A program made the position numbers and the translations under genes. A model generated the notes under the pieces. It was not told the DNA's origin, did not search any database, and saw only the letters and a program-made list of their open reading frames with translations. 64,000 nucleotides of DNA from Gnetum montanum (lineage: Eukaryota > Streptophyta > Gnetopsida > Gnetales > Gnetaceae): positions 1,405,317-1,469,316 of the forward strand of contig MNCI01006555.1 of the NCBI GenBank assembly GCA_015680685.1. The letters are read 5' to 3'. Positions 31,904 through 44,153 of this stretch are shown piece by piece; within the stretch, counting starts at the first letter, position 1, and each line of letters begins with the position of its first letter.

Positions 31904-31934
<31 letters not shown>
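31904..31934. repeat. (AT)n microsatellite
   Basis: About fifteen AT units. It sits immediately left of a change in sequence character at about 31940. Confidence 0.9.
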
Positions 31935-31936
<2 letters not shown>

Positions 31937-31939
31937 AGG

Positions 31940-33850
31940 CCTTGTGCCCTACAAAGCATGTAGGTTTGCCTAGGATGACAAGGTCCCTAGGAGTGGTTGT
32001 GGGATCAGGGCCTACACTGCTGAGAGTAGCGTAGGCCTATTGAGGACCACATATCCCCACACTTGGAATGTATTCACTATTATGTATTTCTAAGATCTTC
32101 CTTTGTGTCCACCCCTACTTTGCCTTACCATCTATACCATGACACCCATCGCTTGCCATGATGCATCGCAACACCGCCTCGCCCCTTTGGCTACCCTCTC
32201 ATCAATTTGCTGCTATGTGCCAACCTCATGTTATGTCATCCTTTGCCATGAGGCTACCCTACATAGGTCCAATTGGGTAGTATAAGCCCTAGCAAGTGCC
32301 ACACAGGCTAGAAAAATGGATCATTATGCTACTAGAAAATCCTCTAGCCATAACGTAATCATGGGCTAACAAGCCATCCATGCATATCATCATCGCTATA
32401 GCTGCTACCCTTCATCATCCCAGTACATGCTCCCTACCTTGTCATTGATCACAATCCTAGCTAACATGGGTAACTTTTGCATGTAGCCATAGCCCTATAC
32501 CTTTTTCTACCACCAGCTCTATTTTTGTCACGTTGACGTTGCATGTGCCAGTTCTAGTGACATGACCAGGGGCCACATTGACCTTGGAAAGGAATATATG
32601 GGCCTTGCAAGGGTTGCATAGGTCTACATAGGCCATGTAGCCTCACACAATGGCCACACTAGCCCTTAGGAACATGTGTGGAAATGCCTCCCTCATAGGC
32701 CTCCCCTACTCAACACCTCACTTACCTACAATCCTACACCTAAGCTTAGCAAGGCTACACCAGTGCAGGGATCATGCATTGTGATGCCTACCCACACATG
32801 TGACTCTCTACTATGCCATCTACTCTTGTGATGCTTTGTCATTGTTGCTTGCCTCTAGGGCTACTATCGTCTATTTCCCTCACACCTTGCAAGTTGTGAC
32901 TACATGAAAATGCTCGTCCATGTTGCCCCACCTCTCTTTCATGTTGGAGAGTGGATCTAGCATGGATGTTGCTCATCCATGCTTCCTCACCTCTCTTCCA
33001 CACTGGTTAGCATGGATGAGATTGACCTTTAACGATACCATGTTGCTTTGTGTATGATGCTATTTTTGCATTAAATACATGCTAAAAAAACCCTTGTGTA
33101 CACTATGCAAGCCCTGCAACAAGCCATTTTACCACATCTTGCTTCCCACCTATAGGCCCACATTGCACTATTTGCCTCTATACTATGCATCCTTGGTAGC
33201 ATCTTTGCCTTTCATGATGCCACTAAACACTACCTTGGCACTGTTGTTAGCCTTGTTTGTAGGATGCATTAGCCTTGCAAAGGATCATGCAGATCCTATA
33301 GGGAGCAAGCAAGCCTGTACAAGATGCATAAATCTACACAAGGCCACACTGGCCCCTAGGGCCATGGACCGAGACATCTATTCACTACACATAGCCATAC
33401 TTCTACCTATTTCCATCCCATGCTTAGGCCACCCCTACACTGCACAAGCTAACCAACATCATCCATAGTAGTAGCACCAAGCTACCATCTAGTAGTGGTC
33501 CTCTATGAATCCTCATCACCCCTACACTCCTTAACAACCTAGAGTAGCAACTGTAGAGGGTTACACTACCTTGCATGGGATCATACAGGTCCATCAATGG
33601 TTGTCCTAGCATCATTGACTTGTCCACCCCTTGCTCCACATAGCTTGGCTTTATGTTTTTCATCCTTACATCATGCCATGTTATGCCCAACATCAATTGT
33701 TATGCTTGGTATCGCACCATGTTGCCACTACCATTCCACCACATGTTGCTACACCTACTTGTGTGTTGTCCATTAGCTTCAATTGTAGCATTCACAACCG
33801 TGCCATGTTTTGGATAATTTCAAGGACAATGATGTAGATGGAGGATGTGA
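31940..33850. other. Unrecognised stretch with internal repeats (accessory region of A)
   Basis: CA/TG-rich, GC-richer than its surroundings, with frequent CCATGTTGCC and GCATGGATG words. Two diverged copies of a ~100-base block lie about 720 bases apart (about 32580-32690 and 33290-33380, sharing GGCCACACTRGCCC). Short open frames exist on both strands, but none resembles a known protein and I do not call them. Confidence 0.4.
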
Positions 33851-33889
33851 GGGATGCTAGATACATTGTAACCTTGCAAGGAAGCTTCA

Positions 33890-35970
33890 TGAGGGATGCT
33901 AGATACATTAAGATAATGCCAAATTACCTTGTACTTGCACCAAAACTTTGTTAGCCCTTTCAGAAGCCACTAGACTTTCAAAAATCAACTGGTTAAGGAT
34001 TCTCCTCATTAGGGAGGACCCTATCCATGCTAAGCAACATGTAGCCAACATGGAACCAAAGGGGTGGCTCTTAAAATCTCTTAGAAACCCTTTAATTTTC
34101 ATAGTTTTGATACCAAAATTTAGCCCTTGATCCCTACATCCCTAAAATCTTTGAAACCTTGTCGAATCTTGTTAAAAGTGGCTAAAAGCTTGGACTCAAA
34201 TGCATTCACACTATAGGGGGATCCTATACATGTTGAGCATCGTAGTCTTAACATGGATGGAAGGGGGTGAAGCCAAAATTGATGAAATTTTCATGAAGAT
34301 TAACTTCTAGCAACAACCCAACGCTGGCAAAAGCCACTAAACTTCTAGAAATCAACCAAATACTACAAAATGTTTCCCTATGGTTCTCCTCATTGGGAAG
34401 GATCTTATTGACATTGGGTAGTGTAGCTCTAGTGTGGATGGAGAGGGGTAAGCCAAAAAAAAACCATCTTACAACCCTCAAAATTACCAAATTTTGATCT
34501 TAGGCTTCAATAATCAACATCAACAACCCTGGAAATTCACATGCATGATATGAATTATAAAAAAATAGAAAAAAATAGGTTTCCTTAGCTCTTCCACACT
34601 GGGAATCACCTTTTCCATGTTGGTCAGCATGGAGCTAGCATGGATACTAGGGGATGACTTATAAGTGGCCCATAGACACCTCAAACTAACATTAGATAGC
34701 CTTGTATGCAACCTAGGATCCAATTTGTACCTATTAAAGCCCTCAGACTTTGCAAACTTGACCATAAATAGCCAAAAGCTATTTCCTTTAAATCTTCCTA
34801 GTTGGATCCACTTTGGCCAGCATGAATCCAACATGATAAAAAGGGAGTAACATAAAAAAACACTTAGAAACACCCAAAATTGCAAAAATTTGATCTTAAA
34901 CCCTAGCCCTTAACCTTGGCAACTCTAGGAGATGACATGCATGGTTGATTATGGTTAAAGCTAGCTTAGATTTAAGATTTATGACCCATCCATGATGAGG
35001 AAGGCCTATTCCACACTAGGTAGCATAGAACTAGCTTAGAAGAGTTGCCTTTCCACTTTTGGTAGTAGATTGCACTCCTAGAGACCAAAAACCTACATCG
35101 GAGAGGCCTAGGACCTCATGTTCTTAAATCTTGTCAACTCCCATATTCCATTCTAGAGCAACTCCCCCAGCATGGATCAAGGGGGGTGTAACCTTACATG
35201 GCCTCAAACAGGCTCGAAACATGACCAAAATTAGTCAAAAACTTGGGTTATCATGATCTATAGAACTAGAGAGCTAGAAACCTAGTCAATGTGCTTCTAG
35301 ATCATCCAAAAACAAAATAACAAGAACATCCCCATTCTTCCATTCTGATGCCACCATGCTTAGCATGGAAAAAAGGGGAAAAGCTATCCCAACTTACTTT
35401 AGTGCATAAAACACTTCAAAGTGGCCCCAAAACCCTGCTAGGGGATGCACAACTTCCAGATCTTGGTCTCAAATGTTCATGCAATCTTTTTTAGCATAGA
35501 TTCAAATTATCCACATTGAGCCCCCTCCCATCCATGTTGGCTAGTGTGGAAATATGGGGTGAAAATCTAAAACCTAATTTTTGACCTTTTCAACCTCTAA
35601 AGTGACCAATTTTGATAGACCTGGCCTTACGCCACCTTGGGAAGACCCCAGAACCCTAACTTTAATCCTTTGGATGCCATGCAATGCACTTCCATTAGCT
35701 TCCATGCTAGCCAGCATGGAAGATGTTTTCAAGTTCCAAATATGGATTCCAAGTGTTGAAACTAATGCTAAAAAATAATCCATTCCCTTCCTTGATCAAT
35801 TGTGCTAACATGTAGGCCATCAAAAGTTGAAAACTAACCAAAACAAGCTTGGGAAACTATTTGGATGTTCTATCCATGCTAGGGATCACCCTTTCCATGC
35901 TAGCTAGTGTGGAAATAGGGGGCTCTAGCATGAAAGCATTAAAACCCTTTCTTTTTTAGTCCAAACAGCC
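33890..35970. repeat. Degenerate ~190-bp tandem array carrying CTAGTGTGGATG motifs (element A)
   Basis: About ten or eleven units, phases near 34010, 34210, 34390, 34590, 34800, 35000, 35150, 35345, 35520, 35700 and 35880. Each has a core of the type TTTCCATGCTRGCCAGCATGG, then CTAGYRTGGATNNAGGGG, followed by a tail related to CCCAAAATTGCAAAAATTTGATCTTA. The exact 12-mer CTAGTGTGGATG occurs here (about 34432) and in the leader of the same element (about 10907). The array lies on the RT side of the accessory region, as the motif arrays of D and E do. Confidence 0.7.
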
Positions 35971-36004
35971 TAGAAATAGCCTTTGTTGATGCCCAAACTT
36001 ATCC

Positions 36005-36390
36005 AATAGCCATGTGGCCTTAAATCATGGCCCACTAAGCCTAAAACAAGTAAAATATAATGCTTTTTAATCATATTTTAACCAACATTCACTATTTATA
36101 TTTCACTTTGCCTTATTCAACCTTGTTTTATCATACCATGACTAGTTTTAACCATTGTTACATTGTTGACCTTGCTTAGCCTTAATAACACTTTTATTTT
36201 AATGTGTTTGTCTTTATTATAGTCCTGTGTAGTCTTGTTTAGTCTTTGATAGATATTACATGGTGGGGTTTGACCTTCCATGATCAACATTTGGAACCAT
36301 GTGACCATAGCCCACTAAGGTCTTAAACTGGCATCATAGTCTACTAAGACTGGCATCATGGCCCACTATGGTCTTAAATTGGCAATGCAT
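36005..36390 (+). repeat. RT-side border repeats (element A)
   Basis: Units of the type ATGGCCCACTAAGCCTAAAAC and CCCACTAAGGTCTTAAACTGGCATCATAG, in two groups (36005-36050 and 36300-36390) separated by TTGACC-rich sequence. Same family as 7055-7265. Confidence 0.7.
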
Positions 36391-36639
36391 GTAATCTATT
36401 ATGATCCTATTTCACTTGTTTTGATCCTCTTTTTATCCTTTATTCCATCACATCAACCTATCTTCTTTATAGCCTTATATAATCTCATTTGCATTTTGTT
36501 TAGCATTAGAGTAGCATATTTTTGTATAATTTTATAGCCTTTTTGCATTATTTACTCATCTTCACCTAGTTGCCACTTAATGTGCTTACGGTTGACATGC
36601 AAGACCATAGTATAAGTACCTAGGAGTAGATCAGTTTAC

Positions 36640-37880
36640 CTTTAAGCCTAAGTGGGCCTCATGGTGGGTTGAACACTGTATTAACCCTGATTTCTTGGAT
36701 CTTAAGCCTAAGGATCTTGTCAACCACATAGTCTTGATAGAGAAACCTCAAGAATGACATGAAAACCTAATCAAAATCCTTGACTTAGAGGTGGGTGACA
36801 TAAATAAAGACTCTTTAGTTGAGGTTCCTATCATAACACATAGTGGTGAGGAGAAAATGTTAAAAGTAAGTTCTTCATTGAAACCTCAACAGGCTTAAGA
36901 CATCACCAAGATCCTTCGAGATAATATTAAGACCCATTCCTGGTCATATGAAGATATGCTAGGCCTAGACCCATACCTAGTACAACACAACATCATACTA
37001 GACCCTAGCATTAGACCAGTTAAGCAAAATGTATGTAAGATTAGATTTGATTTGGCCTTGGTAGTCTATAATGAAATCACAAAACTCTACCAAGCTAGTT
37101 TCATTAGGGCTATCAACTATGAATAATGTGTGTCCAATATAGCGGTAGTTCCTAAGAAAAATGGGTGTAAATATATTTTCATCAATTTTCGAGACCTAAA
37201 TAAAGAAACCATCAAGGATGACTTCCCTTTGCATAGTATTGATCAACTTATCGATACTACATCTATACATGCCTTATTATCCTTTATGGATGGGTTCTTG
37301 GGATACAACTAGATTAGGATCAACCCAGAACATTAGCTTAGGATGACCTTCATGACTCATTAGGGTACTTTTTGCTATACTATGATGTCCTTTGACATTA
37401 AGAATGCTAGATCAACCTATCAAAGAGTCATGATGTATATCTTTAGTGACTACATGTTAGATTTTCTCAACGATTATGTAGATGACATAGCCGTTAAGTC
37501 CAAAGTCATTTGTGATCATGCTAATGACCTAGATCTTATGCTTAAATGATGCCTTAAGTATGAACTTAGGCTCAATCCCAAGAAGCATGTTTTCAATGTC
37601 AAGACTAGTAAGATGCTTGGCTTTGTAGTGTTTGAAGAAAGGATATGTGTCGATCTTGATAAGGTTAAGGCCATATCCAAATTAGTAGTGCTTGATAACC
37701 TTAAGGAGCTTCAAGGATTTCAAGGTAGATTACAGTTTATTTGTAGGCTTATAGCTAGGCTTATGGATAAGTTACAACCCATGCAACACTTGCTTAAGAA
37801 AGGGGTTTACTATGAGTAAAAAGCTCAATGATAAGAAACCTTTGAAAATCTTAAGCAAGAGTTGGTAAAATTCTATGTAG
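36640..37880 (+). pseudogene. Reverse transcriptase of element A, truncated
   Basis: RT of the Tat type. It opens with the acidic linker (KILDLEVGDI, GEEKMLKVSSSL), then HSWSYEDMLGLDPYLVQHNI, VSNIAVVPKKNG, INFRDLNKETIKDDFP, LLSFMDGF, CYTMMSF and the catalytic DYVDDIAVKSK (about 37468-37500), and ends with a RNase H entry segment near FENLKQELVKF. A stop replaces Trp before GTFCYT, and others occur near 37123 and 37310. It ends abruptly at about 37880 where minus-strand sequence of element C begins, so RNase H and integrase of this copy are missing. Confidence 0.9.
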
Positions 37881-37884
37881 GTAA

Positions 37885-38090
37885 AATACAAGTCTATAAC
37901 ACAAAATATTTTGTAACATGTAAAATGTAAAGTAATTAGGAAAACAAAGTTCAAACTAAGGTATAATGGCTAAAATAATGATGGGGAAGAAAAAGGTTAT
38001 AAATGCATTACTAGTTTAAGGCTTTGGAAGATCACTAGTTTAAGGCCTTGATAGGTCATTATCAAATTTCTATAAGTTTTAAGGTTTTAA
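37885..38090 (-). repeat. Protease-side border of element C
   Basis: It begins at the junction TAAAATACAAGTCTAT, which is found also at 56845 in element D, and continues colinear with D. It contains two border-repeat units ACTAGTTTAAGGCYTTG (37998-38060). C is truncated precisely at the border between the protease side and the accessory module. Confidence 0.65.
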
Positions 38091-39151
38091 AATTTTTATG
38101 TTTTTCCTAAAGGAAAGCATGAAAGGAAAATCGTGAATGCAAATAAATTGTAAATTTCATGCAAAGCAATGCTAAGACAAGACAAATTATGGTAAATAAA
38201 AATGATATATGTAAATAAATATTCAAAACTAGGTTACAAAATAAAAGAAAAAAGAAAAAGGTCACATGGTCATTAAGGTAAGGGACAAGTGAGTATAATA
38301 CATATTGAATCATATAACAACTTCCTAATCTTTGAAAGATTAGGAAGAGCATACATTGCTCACTGTATTATCTTCTATTCCTCATTTCCCTCACTAACCA
38401 TGTTGAATGGAAGATCTTCCCATTGTGCATCTATGGTTTGGTTTTTTTTTTAGTTTCATCCTAGTCTACTCTATCAAGCTTCTCAACTTTGCTTTCAATA
38501 GTAGGAGTTTCTTTCTAAAACTCCACTTTGAATTGTTGCTCCACATCAAATTTATTAACTACCAAGAGAATCATACTATCATCATGAATAATTATTTCAC
38601 ATCCCTCATAAGGTAGGTAAATTTTGTGATCGATGGGAAAGAAAATTGCTCATAATTGAGCTAGCCACAAGCTTCCTTGGATGAGGTTAAATCTTGGTGT
38701 CTCTTCCACCATCAAGAAGTTGGTTGATATGGGAAATTGTTCCTCCACTATGAAGTCTAAAAAGAGCAAACCCTTTACTACAACTCGTGATCCATTGAAG
38801 GATTTAAGAGAAAAGGTAGGAGTACTTTGCATGTGCTCCACTAGGCCTAATCATTCAACAATGCTAAAAGGTATGAAATTGGTGGATGCTCCATCGTCAA
38901 CATGTACCATATGTATCTTGTATTGCCAAACACTTATGAAGAGAAGAATGCTTGTTATCTCACCATGTTGTGGAGTTGATCTTAACTTCACTATCACAAA
39001 ACACTAGTGTAGTTAACTTTGTTTCTTTCCTAGGTAAAGGTGGTACCATCACTACATGGATGGACTCTTCATTGTCAAGAATATCCTCACTAACAGAAAT
39101 AGAAGTTAACACTTTTACTAAGGCTTCATGGTGAGACAAGGAAGTCATCAC
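38091..39151 (-). pseudogene. Protease and its trailing sequence (element C)
   Basis: Retropepsin-like segment at about 38650-39150. The best block is VEETPRFNLIQGSLWLAQL (38650-38710), preceded by HVDDGASTN-like active-site sequence near 38890 and by LPRKETKLTTL (about 39030). It is colinear with element D at about 57350-58151, with which it shares most of its sequence including the stretch near 38340 (AATCTTTGAAAGATTAGG palindrome). Stops and frameshifts are present. Confidence 0.7.
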
Positions 39152-39289
39152 CAGGTCATATAAGCTAGGAGAAGTATTTTTCTACTTAAAGAACTATTTC
39201 ACCATTTTCATGGTGTTGAGGAAGTCTTTGTCATTGGTTGTTAATTTCTCATTCTTTTTTACTTTGACTTAATCCATTCATATGAGGAT

Positions 39290-41872
39290 TCAAACTTTGT
39301 GCTTCAAGGTTTGTGGCTTAGCTTCCTTTCCCTTCTTTTTTGGTTTTAGTCCTTCCTTAATTGACTAGTTGAGAAATTTTAAGCATTAGAGCTCATGGAA
39401 ATGGCTGAAATGGGTGTGGGATTTAGTGGGCCCATCTCCTTTTAAGCCTTCACCTAGTTATTATCTTTGCCATTGGGATTTGGAATAGACTTGAATTATT
39501 TGGGAGGCAATTTCTTGTTGTTGGGTTTCAAAAAAGTCGTTGTATTAGCCACCATAAGAGGATGTTGATTGGTTTAGGTTGCAAGAATAGCAGTGGTAGG
39601 AGGGGGTACTCTAATGATGAATGGTTCTTTGGAAGGAAATGGTTATGGAATCCTTACAAAAAGTAAGTCCTTTAACTAGATGAAGTTTAAGGATCCCTTT
39701 TGCCATGAGGAGGTACCCAAATCAAAATGGCTCCATGGTAGGTCCTGGGTTGTTACTGACATTGAATGTCATTATCATGTAAGACCTATTGATTGCATTC
39801 AATAGGTCTTTGTACACCTAAATTGATTATTTTAAGGCCTAACTAGGTTTGAGGTGTTGAGCACTAGCTCTTCATTTTCCATCATCTTTTTCATGTCATC
39901 CTTTAAGGTCAAGAAAGTGTCATGATTAGACAATTGATGATAGTGGCAAAATTAATCAAGTTTGAAATATTTTGGTACTAGTGGGTCATCCATGGTTGCT
40001 AGAGTAGAATCTTAGTAATTTTTCATAATTTATTAAGTCTCTTGTAGGCATTTTAACTCATTTTCTTGTATTGGATTTAACCACTCTTGAGAAATTGGTT
40101 AAGGACCTTAGGTGGCTTTAGAGGCAACTTGGTGTACTTTGACTGATATGTTGTCTCAAAGCTAGGCCTTCTGTGGTTTGATGTAAAGGTTCTCAATGTT
40201 ACTGGTTGATTGGTTATGGTAGGAACCTTTGATTGATTTGTTTTTGACCCCTACAAAGTCTTGTTTTCTTTGGCCATGATGGCCACGTTTACATGGTTCT
40301 ACATCCTCCTATCCTTGTCCTTCCTTATGTGTTTATTCTTCTATGCTACATAGGTGGGGTCATGGCTAGTCATGGGAACATCCTCTATGTTTTTAGTTTA
40401 TGAGAAAGCCTAGATAAGGGACTGTAGATCTAAATGATATAGTTTGGACATGATGAAATTTTTGACCACCCCCTTAAAAATGGCCACAAGGTGGATTTTG
40501 GCTATAGGCTTAGGATATTAATAAGTAGAGCATTCTATCTTTGGATAAACTTCTGAACAGGTTCAACAAGCACCTATTTGATTTTCATTAGTTGATCTAT
40601 AGTGATTTCTAGTTTCAAGTTGTACATGAAATGATTTAGAAAATGTAAAATCAAGTCCTCCAATGAGGCAATAGATCCTCTAGGCAACATGCAGTACCAG
40701 TCTAAGGTTTTCCTTGTAAGGAACATGAGGAAAATTCACATGATAGTGTGAAGTCAAGCCTATAGTAACAAGAATTCAAAATAGAAAGTGGTGTGGTGTG
40801 CATTGTGATCACCCTCACTATTGTACTTAGTAAATTATGGGATAGGAATGCTCGAAGAAAAAGTGATCTACAAGACAGTTAAACTCATAGGATCATTCTA
40901 ATAGAAGTCCATTATTTTAACCATGTGTGGTTGAGGCCTTGAGATTATGTAACTCTTTCATGAGGTCTTGGATAATATAGAAGGCTTGATCCAAGAATTG
41001 AGTACTCTAATAGGTTGGGAACTTTGTACAAATGGTTATGGAGGAAGTGCGAAGGCTTGTGGTTTCATAATGGAAAACAACAAGGATGGGAGAGGTTGTG
41101 TGATAGTGGTTGTAGGAGGCATATATAATGAAGAAGATTTATATGTTGGTATTTAAGTAAAAAAAGGGGGAAACTTGGGTATGGGATGCTTGGATGACTT
41201 GGGATCCCACTTAGAGGCCCATCAAAATTGAGAAGGGATGAGCCATTGTGAACACCACGAGTGATGACCACGTAGAGTAGGGATGTGTTGCAAAGTGCAT
41301 GGAGGAGAAGAGTAAGGCCAACTAAGGCATGGGTTATGCCTGGTGAGTAGCAATGATGGGTGTTGATCCAAATGTAGAAGGATAGGCATGATAAGAATAG
41401 GATTAAGGAACCTATCCCATATAAGATGTATGAGAGGCTAAACTAGGTGTACTAGCTTGCAGAGCCATTTGTTGGAAAGGGCAACCAATGAAGGCATTGG
41501 GTTCTGGTTCATTCTCAAACTCATAATGCTCCTCATGATGACTTTCTAATTAACCTCCTCACTTAACTCATCCATCTCTATCAACCAGGCTAGTATAAAA
41601 ATATGTTCTTCGGTTAGTTTTATTTTTTTGTAAGGGAAAGGGATGTATTCCTTCCCATTCCTATGGATTAACTCAAACTCAAACTTGGATTTAGATTCCA
41701 TGCATGGGATGCATAGTCTAGCTTAGATTTTAGCACATATAAAATTATAATATTATTCATTTATTATTGTGAAGTCTAGAATTCGGCCCTCCTTCCTAAG
41801 TAATTGACAATGCACAACCATAGCTGGATCCTTGGGACCATATACATGAACTACATCTTAACGTGAGGCCAT
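39290..41872 (-). pseudogene. Gag (element C)
   Basis: The start ATG at 41872 (MAS) leads into VHVYGPKDPAM and, further, IPFPYKKIKL, aligning with the start of A's gag at 11326; this is the reason for the chosen start. The capsid-core region lies at about 40550-40900, and the zinc-knuckle-like region near 39900-39960. The C-terminal linker with Pro/Lys-rich sequence is at 39290-39700. It is strongly decayed with many stops; no reading frame beyond about 60 residues survives. Colinear with D's gag (58160-59330). Confidence 0.75.
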
Positions 41873-42944
41873 GTTAGTCAATTTGATGGAAAATACGGCT
41901 GACTTGTGGAAAGAAATTAACTAGATATTTAATTTGGTTGTGAATTAATGACTCCAACTAGTAGAACTACCCAACATATAAATGGTTTTGATTATGAAAA
42001 TGATGAACAATGTAATTGTAGGTGTAATGGATGTTTTAGTGGTAATTCTATGCACTTCATTGGTAAAAATTTAAAATTAATTAATTTGAAATTTTTGGAC
42101 ATTGGATTGTAAGGAGAAAAGGCTTGTACTATAATTTATTATTAAAAGAAATTGGTGTGACAAATGTCAAAGGTACGTTTCTAGTTTCTACATTGCTTCC
42201 ACTCCAACCAACCTAGAGTGGCAAAGATACACTAGTTTTTTGGCTTTAAAGAAAGCTACTCTAGGTTGGTTTTGAAAAGATATGCTATGTTATCTCCAAT
42301 AATAAATATGCTAATTTAGAAAAGATAAATTATTTTTCCCTTTTCAAAAAATACACTAGTATTTTTCCTTAGGGAATTTTATGGTGTGTGCATAAGAGAT
42401 ATGTTGGTTTATCCAAAAATACGTTGGTGATTCTTGGAAAAGATACACTAGTTTTTCAAGAAAAATACACTAGGTATTCTCTATGGAAAATATGGTGATA
42501 CTCCAACAAATATGGTAGAATTTTTGAAAAAGGTAACCTGGGATTTTCTAGAGAAAAGTAGGTTGGTTTTGAAAAATATGATGGGCTTCTAGGAGAAACC
42601 CAACAAACAATTTTAAGTGGCTACAAGTGGGTGTTGATTGCAAAAATATGCTGGTCCTTGGAAAACCGAAAGGAACATTTCAATGGGAAAAATTTATAAG
42701 TTTCTTTAAGAAATATGCTAGATCTTAAAAGTCCAATAGCTATTGTGAAATTTTGAGAACACCCAAACTGGCTACAATGAATATGCTAGGTATAAATTGT
42801 AGGAGAATGGGTAGCATCATTGGTATCTTGGGAAAAGATTTGAAGGTAGTATTTTAAGAGTTTTTTATCAACAAAATTAAATGGTAATTAAAATTGATAA
42901 ATAAATATAGGTAGAACAAGATTGCATGAAGACCTCGAGTGAAG
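41873..42944 (-). other. 5' leader of element C with a CTAGTGTATCTTT motif cluster
   Basis: This is the non-coding leader between primer site and gag. Bases 42190-42800 hold about ten copies of AAAGATACACTAG-like sites (minus strand CTAGTGTATCTTT), two of them identical (near 42221 and 42442), among variants such as AAATACACTAGTATT, GATATGTTGG and ATACGTTGG. The same 13-mer appears twice in the array of element D (49336 and 50037). Confidence 0.7.
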
Positions 42945-42962
42945 GCCCTACTTTTAGCACTA
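42945..42962 (-). other. Primer-binding site, decayed tRNA-Asn type (element C)
   Basis: On the plus strand GCCCTACTTTTAGCACTA matches the tRNA-Asn 3' end GCCCTCCTTCTAGCGCCA at 14 of 18 positions. It lies five bases inside the LTR edge, where a primer site is expected in this orientation. Confidence 0.55.
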
Positions 42963-42967
42963 GAAAC

Positions 42968-44136
42968 TGTAGCATCAGAAAAATTCAATGTTGGAAAAAT
43001 CAAAGATCTTCTATAAAAAAATTTGATCTCAAATCCCACGGGCCTCAAGAAAAGGATCTAAAGTTCAATGGATGGTCTTGCCAATCATGAAGGGACTTAT
43101 AATTTGTGAAATATTATAAATAAATTTAATAGAAAATGCAAATTTAATCCAAAAGAAACAAAAAAATAAACTTGCACAAAACAAATGAACTACAAATTTT
43201 ATAAGAATAATAGATTGTTGTAGATAGAAAATTCAATGGAAAGTACAAGTTTATGTGATTAGAATGCACAAAGAGCTGTATCAGATATGCTTGTAGTCTA
43301 ATGAAACTAGTAGAGTGTGTCCTATAGTCAGCTTCATGATTTGGATGCTCCAACGTTGCACTCCCAAGCTCCTTCCTAGTTCTCTAGTAATGGATCTACT
43401 TTGTTGGTGCTAAAAATGATTGCTGGTTGTTGGAATTTTGGCTAATCTACTATGCTCTAAGAGTCTCTATGGTCAGTTGAATACAAATCTAGCCAAAAGT
43501 CCTTATGAACTGGGCATCTTTCATTTTTAAAGGTCATTAAGTTTTGGTACATTGTTGCAAATTCTTGCCATGATTGCTAATAGATTGCTATAAATTTTTA
43601 ATGTTGCAAGCCATCAAACCTAGCATATTTCTTCATTTTGATAAGTTTGATGCATGAAGGCTATCAAAGATACATTGGGTTCCACAAGTACATTGGCTTA
43701 TAAAACACACGTTGACTTCACCATATGTATGCTAGCCTTGATTAAGATACGCTAGGGCCCATAGAAAATGAGCTGGCATAACCATGAAAATCAAAGCCCA
43801 AAAATTTATACATTGGCTACAAGTGGTTATAGCATATAAATTACTATGACCAAGATAAAAGCCATGAAAAGTCCAAATTTGATGATTCCCAAGGCATTTT
43901 CAACCTTACCAAGTCTAGATACATGCCTAATACAACTTTTTTCACTTGAAAAGTAAGGAAATAACAACTTATAAAGCCTTTTTAAGCCTTAATAAGTTAA
44001 ATTATGTGAGGTTGTAGATTGTGAATTACAACTTCACATCTTATAATAAGATCTTGCCTAAAACTCAATGGTGAAGGTTACAATGCCAAATGCTAGAAAA
44101 ATGAGTTACAACATGAATTTTCTTCATGGTATTTGA
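42968..44136 (-). repeat. LTR shared by elements D and C
   Basis: A 1169-bp LTR on the minus strand, starting TCAAATACC (decayed TGAAACACC) and ending CTACA. The polypurine tract of D abuts its right side and the primer site of C its left side, so one LTR serves as 3' LTR of D and 5' LTR of C. It aligns with 8288-9755 over the first ~180 bases (ATGTGAAG, TTGTAATTCA, ACCTCACATA). The U5 block is at 43070-43100. Motif copies CTAGCGTATCTT and CAATGTATCTTTG lie at 43660-43810. Confidence 0.75.
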
Positions 44137-44153
44137 TTGATTTCTCTTTGTTG
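44137..44153 (-). other. Polypurine tract (element D)
   Basis: AACAAAGAGAAATCAA on the minus strand directly before the LTR. It is comparable with the tracts of B (15196-15211) and H (8272-8287). Confidence 0.55.

Noticed and set aside
33079-33468. A 129-codon plus-strand frame
   Set aside because: Compositionally plausible but no known domain, no related copy in the window, and overlapping frames on the other strand. Not supported.
34520-34885. Open frames within the 33890-35970 array
   Set aside because: Phases differ from unit to unit and no frame persists through the array, so coding is unlikely.
33890-35970. Centromeric or other chromosomal satellite
   Set aside because: The array is bounded by the parts of one retrotransposon, and its motif recurs in that element's own leader and LTR.
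36640-37880. Endogenous pararetrovirus (Caulimoviridae) origin for the RT fragments
   Set aside because: LTRs, integrase and a second RNase H are present and no movement-protein or coat-protein pattern was seen, so these are Ty3/gypsy retrotransposons.
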